Source of the DNA: Psychrosphaera sp.
Lineage (GTDB): Bacteria; Pseudomonadota; Gammaproteobacteria; Enterobacterales; Alteromonadaceae
Length of the DNA: 19,748 bases
Assembly: GCA_028098005.1 (NCBI GenBank)
Contig: JAOHFM010000027.1
Coordinates: 1-19,748 of the forward strand
Direction of reading: 5' to 3'
The translations under genes and the position numbers were made by a program. The notes under the pieces are model-generated. The model had not been told where the DNA came from. It saw only the letters and a list, made by a program, of their open reading frames with translations, and searched no databases. This document shows, in pieces, positions 12,550 to 19,748 of this stretch. The number at the start of each line of letters is the position of its first letter. The first letter of the stretch is position 1.

Positions 12550-15312
12550 TTGTATTTTTTATTACGCTATAAAAGTGTCAATTTTAGACTTAGTTTCATT
12601 GCGTTTTTAGCAACTGCAGCAATACTTACGCTGTATTTTAATGTATTCATTCCTTCCGATAAATCCAAATTGATTCAAGAAGCTGAAGTCAAAAGGCATG
12701 AATTACTTGATGCTCGAATTGAGCCCATATTAGAGCAGGTTAATCAGTTCTCCGATCACTTGGAGTTATTATCTCAGTCCGTATATGAGTTGACAGACCT
12801 GAGTACAACAGAAATTAAACTGTTGATTTCAGAGATAGGAAATCAACAGTTTAACGTTAAATACTTAAGTAAAGCTGACCCCATCGCATTTAATAGAGAT
12901 GTTAAAGAGTATCGCCAGCGGCCTAAAAGAGAAAAAATAGATATTACATATTGGTCTCTCGTCAGTTTTAATGAAAAGCTAGATGCATTTACGATCCGCT
13001 ATGCGCAACCTATCTTTTTCAACAAAAGTATAGTGGGCTTTTTATCTGGCACCTTAAAGCTAGAAGGGTTTAATACACTAACTAAGCCGCCTGTTGGCAC
13101 GATAAATTTATTTATTCATAAAGAGAATGGGCAGTTACTGTATCACCCAGACTTTGGCGTGAGCCTTATTCGAGAAAGAGGCGACTTAGGGGAAAGTATT
13201 TTATCAAGCAGCCCAATACGAGAGCCTTTATCTAATTTTATCAACAGCAACAAGTCAAATTCGCGTCAAAGCTCATTTATGGATTTGGGCAATAAATACT
13301 TTGCAACCACTGTTTATATTCCAAAACTTAATTGGTATGTGGTGGCTTACCAAAAAGAGAGTGATATTTATCTTCCACTAGAACAAAACAGAGTAGAGTA
13401 TATTTTATTTAGTCTCCTGGTTTTAGGTTTAACATTTAGCTCAACATTTCTTATATCTACATGGTTAATAAACACTCCAATTCGTAAGTTAACAGACGTT
13501 ATTAATAAGCCTGATGCGATATCAGAATTTAGAAAGTTAACAAAGGTTGATAATGAGTTTGCGGATCTAAGTGAAAAAATTTACTGGAAGCTTACTGACT
13601 ATAATAAACAAACCGTCAGTGACTTGAATCATATTCGTGAATTAGAAAGGCAACTATTAGAAAGTCGGGGGCTAGCGCAAGCTTTTAGTCAATCTGATAA
13701 TGCGATTGTAACGTTGGATTTAGATTTTTGTATTATTAATCAGGATATTAAAACATCTAAGTTGCTTAATTTTAAAAGCGACTCTTATCAAGGTAGACGC
13801 TATTTTGACTTCGTTCACCCCCACATGGCTTTTATGAAAGAACAAATTAAAAATGAGCTTAGGAGAAGAATGCGCTGGCGTGGGGAATTAATATTAAAAG
13901 CTCCGGACAGCGAAGACGAAATTTGGGTAAATTGCAGTATCACGCCTATTCGAGAAGGCGCGGGGACCGTCATAAGTTACGTAGTGGCTCTACAAGATAT
14001 TTCTTCTATCAAAGACTCACAGAGTAAAATTGAACGGCTAGTTTATACCGACGACTTAACTAACCTGTCCAATAGAACATTTTTTGTTGCTCAATTAGAA
14101 AAGCTAGTAGAAATTAGCAAGCGAGGTCGTTATGACTTTGCGCTTATTTATTTTGGGGTTGATGACTTTAAGAAAGTAAATGACTTATACGGGCATGAAA
14201 TAGGCGATCAGCTGCTAAAAGAGCTGGCGCTTAGACTTAAGTCTGAATTGAGAAATGAAGATACGTTGGCTAGAGTAAGTGGTGATGAGTTTGCCATGCT
14301 AATGGGAGGAATAAAGTCAGAACAAGACGTGATAGTTAAAGCTAATAACATTTTAAGCGCTGCGAATACGCCATTTAAGATAAGAGAGTATGTCATTAAG
14401 ACAGGAGCAAGTTTAGGGTTGACTATGTCAACAACAGACACTCAAGACCCTGAGCTACTTCTTCAACATGCTGACTTAGCTATGTCTGAAGCAAAGTCTA
14501 AAGGCAAGAATACATATCACTTTTTTACAAAAGCACTCAATGACGCAACACGTATACGTAATCAAATGGAAAGCGAACTAACAAACGCCATTGATAAAGA
14601 AGAGCTAGCGCTAGTTTTCCAGCCTAAAGTAAATAGCCAAAGCTTCGAGTTGGTTGGGTTTGAGGCTCTTGTAAGATGGCAAAATGAAACGTTAGGTTTT
14701 GTTTCACCCGCTGATTTCATTCCACTAGCGGAACAAAGTAACCTTATATTAAAAATTGGCAGCTGGGTGATTGAACAAACGGGTATGTTTGTAAACCAAT
14801 TAGAGAAAAAGGTACCAATATCGATAAACCTAAGTGCAAAACAATTTGAGTCAGGGACAGTAGCGAATGAACTCAAGTCAATTATTGCGACTTATGACAT
14901 CGAGCCTGAACTTTTAGAATTGGAGATTACAGAGTCGAGCTTGATGATTGATGTTGAAGATGCAGTGCGCCAGCTCCATAATATAAAAGCTTTAGGTGTG
15001 GGTATATCCATTGATGATTTTGGTACCGGATATTCATCATTGTCCTATATAAAACGTTTTCCTGTGGACACGTTAAAAATTGATAGATCGTTTATTAAGG
15101 ATATCCCAGATGATGAAAGTGATATGGAAATAACCGCGGCGATAATTGCGATGTCTCAAAAGTTAGGGTTAAAGGTTATTGCTGAGGGGGCTGAAACGCA
15201 GGAGCAGGTGAACTATTTGGCTTCCAACGGCTGCTTTTTGATTCAAGGTTACTTTTACAGTAAACCTTTACCGGCTGCCGAAGCATTAAATTGGCAACCG
15301 GTAAAAGGTTAA
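12550..15312 (+). CDS. Cache-PAS-GGDEF-EAL cyclic-di-GMP signalling protein
   Basis: A 920-residue inner-membrane protein (numbered from TTG 12550): a transmembrane helix at about 14-32, a periplasmic Cache-like sensor (about 35-280; YAQPIFFNKSIVGFLSGTL, GQLLYHPD, LNWYVVAY), a second helix (about 284-306), a PAS domain (about 375-485), then GGDEF (about 495-660) and EAL (about 675-910). The GGDEF signature is SGDEF (577-581) with an intact inhibitory I-site R568-x-x-D571. The EAL domain looks complete: EAL 705-707, NLSAKQF, ELEITES, IDDFGTGYSS, LKIDRSF and AEGAE. It is therefore a likely c-di-GMP phosphodiesterase whose GGDEF half may be regulatory or a weak cyclase. TTG 12550 has AGGGAG (12538-12543) six bases upstream; an in-frame GTG at 12514 adds twelve residues but has no ribosome site. 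It converges on batD with a 7-base gap. Confidence 0.93.
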   Translation: MYFLLRYKSVNFRLSFIAFLATAAILTLYFNVFIPSDKSKLIQEAEVKRHELLDARIEPILEQVNQFSDHLELLSQSVYELTDLSTTEIKLLISEIGNQQFNVKYLSKADPIAFNRDVKEYRQRPKREKIDITYWSLVSFNEKLDAFTIRYAQPIFFNKSIVGFLSGTLKLEGFNTLTKPPVGTINLFIHKENGQLLYHPDFGVSLIRERGDLGESILSSSPIREPLSNFINSNKSNSRQSSFMDLGNKYFATTVYIPKLNWYVVAYQKESDIYLPLEQNRVEYILFSLLVLGLTFSSTFLISTWLINTPIRKLTDVINKPDAISEFRKLTKVDNEFADLSEKIYWKLTDYNKQTVSDLNHIRELERQLLESRGLAQAFSQSDNAIVTLDLDFCIINQDIKTSKLLNFKSDSYQGRRYFDFVHPHMAFMKEQIKNELRRRMRWRGELILKAPDSEDEIWVNCSITPIREGAGTVISYVVALQDISSIKDSQSKIERLVYTDDLTNLSNRTFFVAQLEKLVEISKRGRYDFALIYFGVDDFKKVNDLYGHEIGDQLLKELALRLKSELRNEDTLARVSGDEFAMLMGGIKSEQDVIVKANNILSAANTPFKIREYVIKTGASLGLTMSTTDTQDPELLLQHADLAMSEAKSKGKNTYHFFTKALNDATRIRNQMESELTNAIDKEELALVFQPKVNSQSFELVGFEALVRWQNETLGFVSPADFIPLAEQSNLILKIGSWVIEQTGMFVNQLEKKVPISINLSAKQFESGTVANELKSIIATYDIEPELLELEITESSLMIDVEDAVRQLHNIKALGVGISIDDFGTGYSSLSYIKRFPVDTLKIDRSFIKDIPDDESDMEITAAIIAMSQKLGLKVIAEGAETQEQVNYLASNGCFLIQGYFYSKPLPAAEALNWQPVKG
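15263..15310 (+). other. Long imperfect hairpin at the end of the GGDEF-EAL gene
   Basis: AACCTTTACCGG (15263-15274) pairs with CCGGTAAAAGGTT (15298-15310) with one bulged A, and the stem continues inward with TGCC/GGCA around a 13-base loop. It covers the last codons of the gene up to its stop. Neither strand has a U tract after it, so it is not a textbook terminator. It could stop transcription with help from convergent traffic, or stabilise the mRNA 3' end. Confidence 0.5.
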
Positions 15313-15319
15313 TTAAAAA

Positions 15320-17056
15320 TTAAGCGTTATTAAGCGGCGGTAAAATGTCGCTTTTCTTACTTTTATTTTGTTCTTTGCTGAAATTTGAAATAGCTTGCCA
15401 CAACGACTCGCCTTTCCAAGCATTAGAATTCTGAGCAAAACGCGATTTGTTTAACTCATCTATTGCAGTAACTAAATCTACACTCATCGCATTACGGGCT
15501 TGTTCGTACGTTGAGTACCCAGGGAAGTTAACTTTTACCCAGTCGGAGAGTAATGCACTCGCTGTATTTGGTTGATGACTCAAACAGGCTCGTTTTAACT
15601 CTTTTATATCAAAATTAGTTTGCGGTACATCAAGTTGGATATTTTCAACTAACTGTTTATTATTTCGACTTTTGACTATCACGCAATAAGCCAAAAGGGC
15701 AATAAAAGCGAACCATCCGCCAAATAACGTGAACCAGTATAAAGCACCTGTTTTTGTTTCTATGGCATCAAACTCATTACAGTTACAAGTTGCGGCTGCT
15801 TCATTTGGATTGCCATTAGATATATCTTGCGTATTTTGTTGCACTGGCACTGATGTTTGATTAATCGCATTGCCAACGACAGTAATTGTTTTAGCTGGCA
15901 GAGTAGCAACATCTTGACGCTTAGTTTTAGTATTAAACCAAGTCACTTTTACTTCAGGAAAGGTGTATTTGCCGGGAGCATTAGCAACAACGGCTTCAGA
16001 AGTTACTCGTTGTGACACCAATGCGTTTTGCCTAACAACTGAATGCGTCTTTGATTGATCAGGATAAACCTTCACATTGGTTGGGTAATTACCAGAAACC
16101 TCGGGTAGTTGCTCTTCATTAACATTAAGGGCCGTTAAGGTAATAGTTCTGGTAATAGGTTCACCCACATCAAAGGTATCTTTTAAAGGGGACCATTCTT
16201 CGTTCAATTGTACGATGGAGCTTGGTAACCATACGCCTGAATAGTCTGCTGGAATAGGTTTTACTTCAATATTAAAGTCCTCACCAAACGCGGTAACTGG
16301 CTTGCTCTGAGCAAAACTAGAAAACGCTGAGCGTCGCCTTGATGGTGCAGTTACATCACCATTAAATGTAGGTGAAACAACGGTAAAGTCTCCACTTGAT
16401 TGCGGTGTAATTGTGTATATTCGTTCAATGACTCGGTATCTAATGCCATTAATTATTTCACTCGCGTCTTTATCTTTACCTTGTTGTTGTATTAGCGCTC
16501 CGTCGAGTGTTGGCTCAGAAAGACTACCACTTTGAAGTTGTACTTGAGGGGAAATGAACAGCTTGGTGACCAGTTTTATAGATTGTTGTACGTATAGGTT
16601 GTTGGTTTCTAGCGTGTTTTTTATAAATATACTTTCGTCTTTATAATTTTTAGACGAGGAAGCACTGACAACATTGACGACAATAGGTGAAGTAGAGGCG
16701 TTGTGTAACTTCAGCGCTGGAATTGTATAAGTCCCTTGCTGTTTTGCGGTTAATACCACACTCCAGGTTGTGCTTTTCTGAATCGAGCCGTTTATTATTT
16801 GTGTTTGTGATCCTGTGGCTGTCCGTCCAACAATGAACCCAGTTTTTTGCAAAGCAGAAAGGTCTAAGTCATTCGTATTAATAGAATCGTTGGCCTCAAT
16901 TTTTAATACAAAGGACTCGCGTTCCATCACAGGGTTGCGGTCAACGCTCGCTTTTAAAATAACGCTAGCACTTAGTTGGAAGCTAAATAGCAGTGCGAAA
17001 ACACTGAATAAAAGGCGAATTTGATTAATTGAAGAAGCCTTAAAACTACTTACCAC
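15320..17056 (-). CDS. batD: BatD family protein (aerotolerance operon)
   Basis: A 578-residue BatD-type membrane protein. A signal peptide covers about residues 1-30 (hydrophobic LLFSVFALLFSFQLSA). It opens the mature part with SVILKASVDRNPVMERESFVLKIEA, typical of the beta-rich BatD repeats that fill the periplasmic region to about 435. One transmembrane helix lies at about 438-461 and a 117-residue helical cytoplasmic tail follows. The gene starts with GTG at 17056; AGGAG lies ten bases upstream. It overlaps the end of the preceding batB-batC gene by seven bases (GTGGTAA), showing tight coupling. Bat proteins are thought to form a membrane complex with a MoxR ATPase and are linked to oxidative or envelope stress, but their biochemical role is not settled. 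As usual, batD is last in the operon. It ends seven bases from the convergent GGDEF-EAL gene, with no standard terminator visible. Confidence 0.9.
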   Translation of the reverse strand: MVSSFKASSINQIRLLFSVFALLFSFQLSASVILKASVDRNPVMERESFVLKIEANDSINTNDLDLSALQKTGFIVGRTATGSQTQIINGSIQKSTTWSVVLTAKQQGTYTIPALKLHNASTSPIVVNVVSASSSKNYKDESIFIKNTLETNNLYVQQSIKLVTKLFISPQVQLQSGSLSEPTLDGALIQQQGKDKDASEIINGIRYRVIERIYTITPQSSGDFTVVSPTFNGDVTAPSRRRSAFSSFAQSKPVTAFGEDFNIEVKPIPADYSGVWLPSSIVQLNEEWSPLKDTFDVGEPITRTITLTALNVNEEQLPEVSGNYPTNVKVYPDQSKTHSVVRQNALVSQRVTSEAVVANAPGKYTFPEVKVTWFNTKTKRQDVATLPAKTITVVGNAINQTSVPVQQNTQDISNGNPNEAAATCNCNEFDAIETKTGALYWFTLFGGWFAFIALLAYCVIVKSRNNKQLVENIQLDVPQTNFDIKELKRACLSHQPNTASALLSDWVKVNFPGYSTYEQARNAMSVDLVTAIDELNKSRFAQNSNAWKGESLWQAISNFSKEQNKSKKSDILPPLNNA

Positions 17057-19011
17057 GATTTTGATACTCCTGTTACACGTTTGCGTTCTTGTTGTCGACG
17101 GCGACTTTCTAATATCATTTTATTTCTCAACAACACTGACGGATCATCGTCAACTTTTCTAAGCAATTGCTTAATTTTCTGTTGCTGCTCTTTTTCTGCA
17201 ATTTGTTCTGGTGTGAGCTGAGTTTCCTGAACTCCACCTGTTTTTTCGGTTTTATCAGGTTGTTCAGAAGTTTCATTAGCCTCGGCTTTGTTTTCTTCAT
17301 TTGCTTCATTTTGTTGTTGCTTGCTTTGTTCTTCTCCCTCTTGCTCACCGTTTTCATTGCTTTGATGCTGCGACGGTGAATCTGAAGGTTGATTTTGTTG
17401 TTCAGATGATTGCTGCTGTTGTTGCTGGCTTTGTTCCTGCTGGCTTTTTTGATCACTTTGTTGGTCGTTTGGTTGCTCTTGACCATTATTCTGCGGACTG
17501 TCGGGATCAGCTTCACCCTCGTTGTTATTTTCTGAATTCGATTGCTGTTCTTGTTTTAGTTTCTCTAACAGTGCTTTGTTTGCTTCGGCGTCTTCAAAGT
17601 TAGGCTGTGCACTAAGTGCTTTGTTATATGCATCAATAGCTTGGTCTAATTGGCCTAATTGAGCTAAGGCGTTACCTTGGTTGTAAAAGCCTTGTGCTGA
17701 TTTATCTTCTTCAAATAGTTTAAGTGCGGTTTCATAATCACCCGCTTTATAAGCTGATGCAGCTCGCCACTGAGGGTCGTTAAATTGCTGTTGAGCATTG
17801 GCAAAGTCATTTGCTTGGTATGCTTCACTGGCTCGTTGGTCACTTGTTTTGAATATTGAGTTCGCAACGCTAGTAAATATAGAAGGAGCTTGATTGTTAG
17901 CATTGGAGCTAAGCTGATCAGGCAATGCTGCTGTTGCTCTTTCTTGGTGGACATCTGCTATAGCTGGCGCAGGTGTAGACATGGATAAGATGAACGAGAC
18001 GGGTAATAAAATGGCAATTGTCGCTCCTTTTCTAAAGGCAAATAAACAAACAGGTAAAAGGAGTAATACTAAATATGGTCCAAACTCCTGCCAGTCATCA
18101 CCGGTTAAATCACTCTCGGGCTGGTTATTAGGAGTGTCTTGTTTTGAGCTTTTTTGCAATTGTCGAGCAAGGCGTTCAATATCTTTGTCATTGGCGGTAA
18201 CGGTTTGGTATATGCCACCAGATAGTGAAGCTAGGTCACTTAAATTAGACTCATTAACTCTAGGCATAACAATGTTACCCGAATTATCTTTTAGCAAAGA
18301 TCCATCTTTCATTTTTATCGGTGCGCCATTTTGTGTGCCCACAGAAAGTACATTTATATTAAATGGGCTCGAACGCATGAAGCGTTTTAGCTCTGCTATA
18401 TCTTCATATTCAACGCCGTCGGTTATCCAATATATTTGCCCCGATAAGTAGCCGGCTTGCTGCATGAGTGAATGTGCTTTTTCTAAGCCTAATAGTGGAT
18501 AGCTACCTGGAATTGGCATTATTTCAGGAGAAAGACTTGGAATGAGTGCAGTAATATTCCTGGCATCTTGCGTCAGCGGCGATATGGTAAATGCATCACC
18601 TGCGTAAGCAACTAATCCAACGTCACTGTCTTTCAACGAAGTGGCTAAGTCTATGGCTTTAAATTTAGCCTTGGTTAGTCTGTTGGGCTTAACGTCGGTG
18701 CTACGCATGGAAAGAGACATATCCATTACGATGATATTCGCCGTTTGACTTTTAAATACGGGTTTTTCTATTTTTTGCCATGTTGGACCTGCTAAAGCAG
18801 TTACGGCTAAAGTCCACGTTAACGCTAAACCAATAGGTAGTAACTTGTTTGCGTTTTTTTCTTTGCCAGCAAATAACGTGGCAGACAAATGCTCAGGTAT
18901 CCATTGTTGCCAGTCACTCTGGTTTTGTTTTTTTAATTTAAATGCCCATAAAATGGCTAAAGGAATTAATAAGTAAAAGCATTCCGGGCGAAGAAAATGG
19001 AAATCAGACAT
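17050..19011 (-). CDS. batB: BatB-BatC fusion: VWA domain and TPR protein
   Basis: A 653-residue membrane protein fusing two Bat components. The BatB part has helices at about 9-25 and 57-74, a von Willebrand A domain (about 90-285) with the MIDAS motif D97-x-S99-x-S101 and ITDGV (D198), and a third helix at 311-325. The BatC part begins with another hydrophobic segment (329-346) ending in PAPAIADV, like a former signal peptide. TPR-type repeats follow (about 392-485; YKAGDYETALKLF, QGNALAQLGQLDQAIDAYNKAL), then a Gln/Glu/Asn/Ser-rich linker (488-590) and a conserved-looking basic tail (DDDPSVLLRNKMILESRRRQQERKR). The VWA domain should bind a divalent metal and a partner protein at the periplasmic face; the TPRs probably assemble the complex. 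The ATG overlaps the batA stop as TAATG, with AGAGG nine bases upstream. batD overlaps its end by seven bases. Confidence 0.92.
   Translation of the reverse strand: MSDFHFLRPECFYLLIPLAILWAFKLKKQNQSDWQQWIPEHLSATLFAGKEKNANKLLPIGLALTWTLAVTALAGPTWQKIEKPVFKSQTANIIVMDMSLSMRSTDVKPNRLTKAKFKAIDLATSLKDSDVGLVAYAGDAFTISPLTQDARNITALIPSLSPEIMPIPGSYPLLGLEKAHSLMQQAGYLSGQIYWITDGVEYEDIAELKRFMRSSPFNINVLSVGTQNGAPIKMKDGSLLKDNSGNIVMPRVNESNLSDLASLSGGIYQTVTANDKDIERLARQLQKSSKQDTPNNQPESDLTGDDWQEFGPYLVLLLLPVCLFAFRKGATIAILLPVSFILSMSTPAPAIADVHQERATAALPDQLSSNANNQAPSIFTSVANSIFKTSDQRASEAYQANDFANAQQQFNDPQWRAASAYKAGDYETALKLFEEDKSAQGFYNQGNALAQLGQLDQAIDAYNKALSAQPNFEDAEANKALLEKLKQEQQSNSENNNEGEADPDSPQNNGQEQPNDQQSDQKSQQEQSQQQQQQSSEQQNQPSDSPSQHQSNENGEQEGEEQSKQQQNEANEENKAEANETSEQPDKTEKTGGVQETQLTPEQIAEKEQQQKIKQLLRKVDDDPSVLLRNKMILESRRRQQERKRVTGVSKSW
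17242..17550 (-). repeat. Gln/Glu/Asn/Ser-rich low-complexity segment of the BatB-BatC fusion
   Basis: Codes for residues 488-590, nearly all Q, E, N, S, D and K, including a seven-residue Q run and QSEQQNQ-like motifs. The DNA is a CAA/CAG/GAA/AAT-rich tract on the coding strand. It also creates long spurious open frames in other frames and on the opposite strand, which should not be annotated. Confidence 0.85.
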
Positions 19012-19748
19012 TACACATTACCTCTTAATCTGATTTTGCCTTTGAGTAAGTTAGCCATCACTAATAATGCAGACAGCAATAGAGCAAACCCGAGAGGCCA
19101 ATAGAATAGCGCTTGTTGAGGCCTTAACTGAATTGGATCATCTTCAACGGGTTCAAGCTGGTCGAGCATTGAATAAATAGTTTCTAATTCATCTGTATTT
19201 CTTGCTCTAAAGTATTGTCCACCGGTTTCTTTGGCGATTCTTGTTAATAAGTTTTCATCTAAGTCCGCTGACGGGTTGACACGTCGAGTTCCAAAAAAGC
19301 TTCGTACTAACATTTCATCTGCACCAATACCAATGGTGTAAACTTTTATTCCGGTTTCTTTTGCTATTTCTAAAGCATCCGTTGGGGAAATATTCCCGGC
19401 TGTATTCTGTCCGTCGGTGAGTAAGATCAGAATTCGATTTGACTCACCTTTGTCATTAAATCGCTTAGCGGCTAAACCAAGTGCATCACCAATGGCTGTT
19501 TTATCGCCCACTAAACCCAGTTCTGCTTCGTCTAACATTTGTTTAACCGTAGCTCTGTCATAGGTTAAGGGGGTTTGCACGTATGCCGTATCAGCAAATA
19601 ATATGAGCCCTAATCGATCACCAACTCTACGTTCAATAAAGTCATTCACTACTACTTTTAACATGGTCAGTCGGTTTACTGTGCGCCCTGATATTTTCAT
19701 GTCTTCTTCATTCATCGAAGCGGATAAATCCACGGCCAAAATCATTTC
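19011..19748 (-). CDS. batA: BatA, VWA domain membrane protein (5' end outside window)
   Basis: The last 245 residues of a BatA-type protein; the gene runs off the right edge, so the N-terminal membrane segment and the true start, probably some 80-90 residues, are missing. The visible part opens inside the VWA domain with AVDLSASM, the MIDAS D-x-S-x-S motif, followed by GLILFADTAYVQTPLTYD, KTAIGDALGLAAKRF and LILLTDGQNTAG. It closes with a transmembrane helix (ALFYWPLGFALLLSALLVM) and a short basic tail. The VWA domain projects to the periplasm and presumably binds a partner through a bound metal ion. The stop TAA overlaps the ATG of the batB-batC gene by one base. MoxR, DUF58 and possibly DUF4381 genes are expected just beyond the window. 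The ATG at 19745 is internal and not the start. Confidence 0.93.
   Translation of the reverse strand, partial: EMILAVDLSASMNEEDMKISGRTVNRLTMLKVVVNDFIERRVGDRLGLILFADTAYVQTPLTYDRATVKQMLDEAELGLVGDKTAIGDALGLAAKRFNDKGESNRILILLTDGQNTAGNISPTDALEIAKETGIKVYTIGIGADEMLVRSFFGTRRVNPSADLDENLLTRIAKETGGQYFRARNTDELETIYSMLDQLEPVEDDPIQLRPQQALFYWPLGFALLLSALLVMANLLKGKIRLRGNV

Noticed and set aside
17127..17516. 129-codon minus-strand frame and several plus-strand frames (17167-17603) inside the BatB-BatC gene
   Set aside because: They arise from the repetitive Gln/Glu/Asn codons; their translations are low-complexity Lys/Asn or Leu/Phe strings with no domain.
17242..17550. Tandem-repeat or CRISPR-like array
   Set aside because: The repeats are irregular glutamine/glutamate codons in frame with a protein, without uniform repeat length or unique spacers.
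17981..18451. 156-codon plus-strand frame opposite the VWA domain
   Set aside because: Composition is that of an antisense shadow, and it lies wholly inside a confidently identified gene.

Overview
The window reads as chromosomal DNA of an AT-rich marine gammaproteobacterium, probably Alteromonadales (Colwelliaceae / Pseudoalteromonas / Thalassotalea type). That placement is an inference. It rests on a fused chorismate mutase-prephenate dehydratase very close to the enterobacterial PheA, a YciH-FklB neighbourhood, an ECF sigma factor paired with a DUF3379 protein, a BatB-BatC fusion, and low-GC codon use. I see no rRNA, tRNA, insertion sequence, prophage, CRISPR array or attachment site. Almost every base is in a gene, and no gene-free stretch exceeds about 130 bases.

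Left part, plus strand (69-2364): a YciH/SUI1 translation factor, a tandem-receiver response regulator whose first receiver has lost its phosphorylation site, a small four-helix membrane protein (probably DUF2391), and the peptidyl-prolyl isomerase FklB. FklB has its own good-looking promoter (TCGACA-N18-TATAAT) and a strong terminator that probably works in both directions.

Middle-left, minus strand (2462-5900, read right to left): an ECF sigma factor overlapping a one-helix DUF3379 putative anti-sigma factor, then a DecR/YbaO-like Lrp-family regulator with an Lrp-box-like palindrome over its own -10 element, then a class V PLP enzyme of the cysteine desulfurase fold. A regulator resembling the cysteine-responsive DecR beside a desulfurase-like enzyme suggests sulfur amino-acid metabolism, but this is inference.

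Middle, plus strand (6012-8811): a two-domain acyltransferase built like the ornithine-lipid synthase OlsF (PlsC-like domain plus OlsB-like GNAT domain), a second PlsC-family acyltransferase 11 bases downstream, and a 68-residue acidic coiled-coil protein closed by a bidirectional terminator. The first two probably make or remodel membrane lipids, possibly phosphorus-free aminolipids.

Middle-right: on the minus strand a membrane-anchored penicillin-acylase-family Ntn hydrolase (12431-10041), followed 13 bases later by pheA, which starts at TTG and shows no leader-peptide attenuator. On the plus strand is a Cache-PAS-GGDEF-EAL cyclic-di-GMP protein (12550-15312).

Right part, minus strand (19748-15320): the end of a Bat (aerotolerance) operon, transcribed batA (cut by the window edge), a batB-batC fusion and batD, with start and stop codons overlapping throughout. 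It meets the GGDEF-EAL gene head-on with only 7 bases between stops; a long imperfect hairpin spans the end of the GGDEF-EAL gene.

I found no clearly new multi-gene system. The best leads are the OlsF-type acyltransferase pair, the regulator/desulfurase-like pair with its candidate operators, and the degenerate receiver protein.
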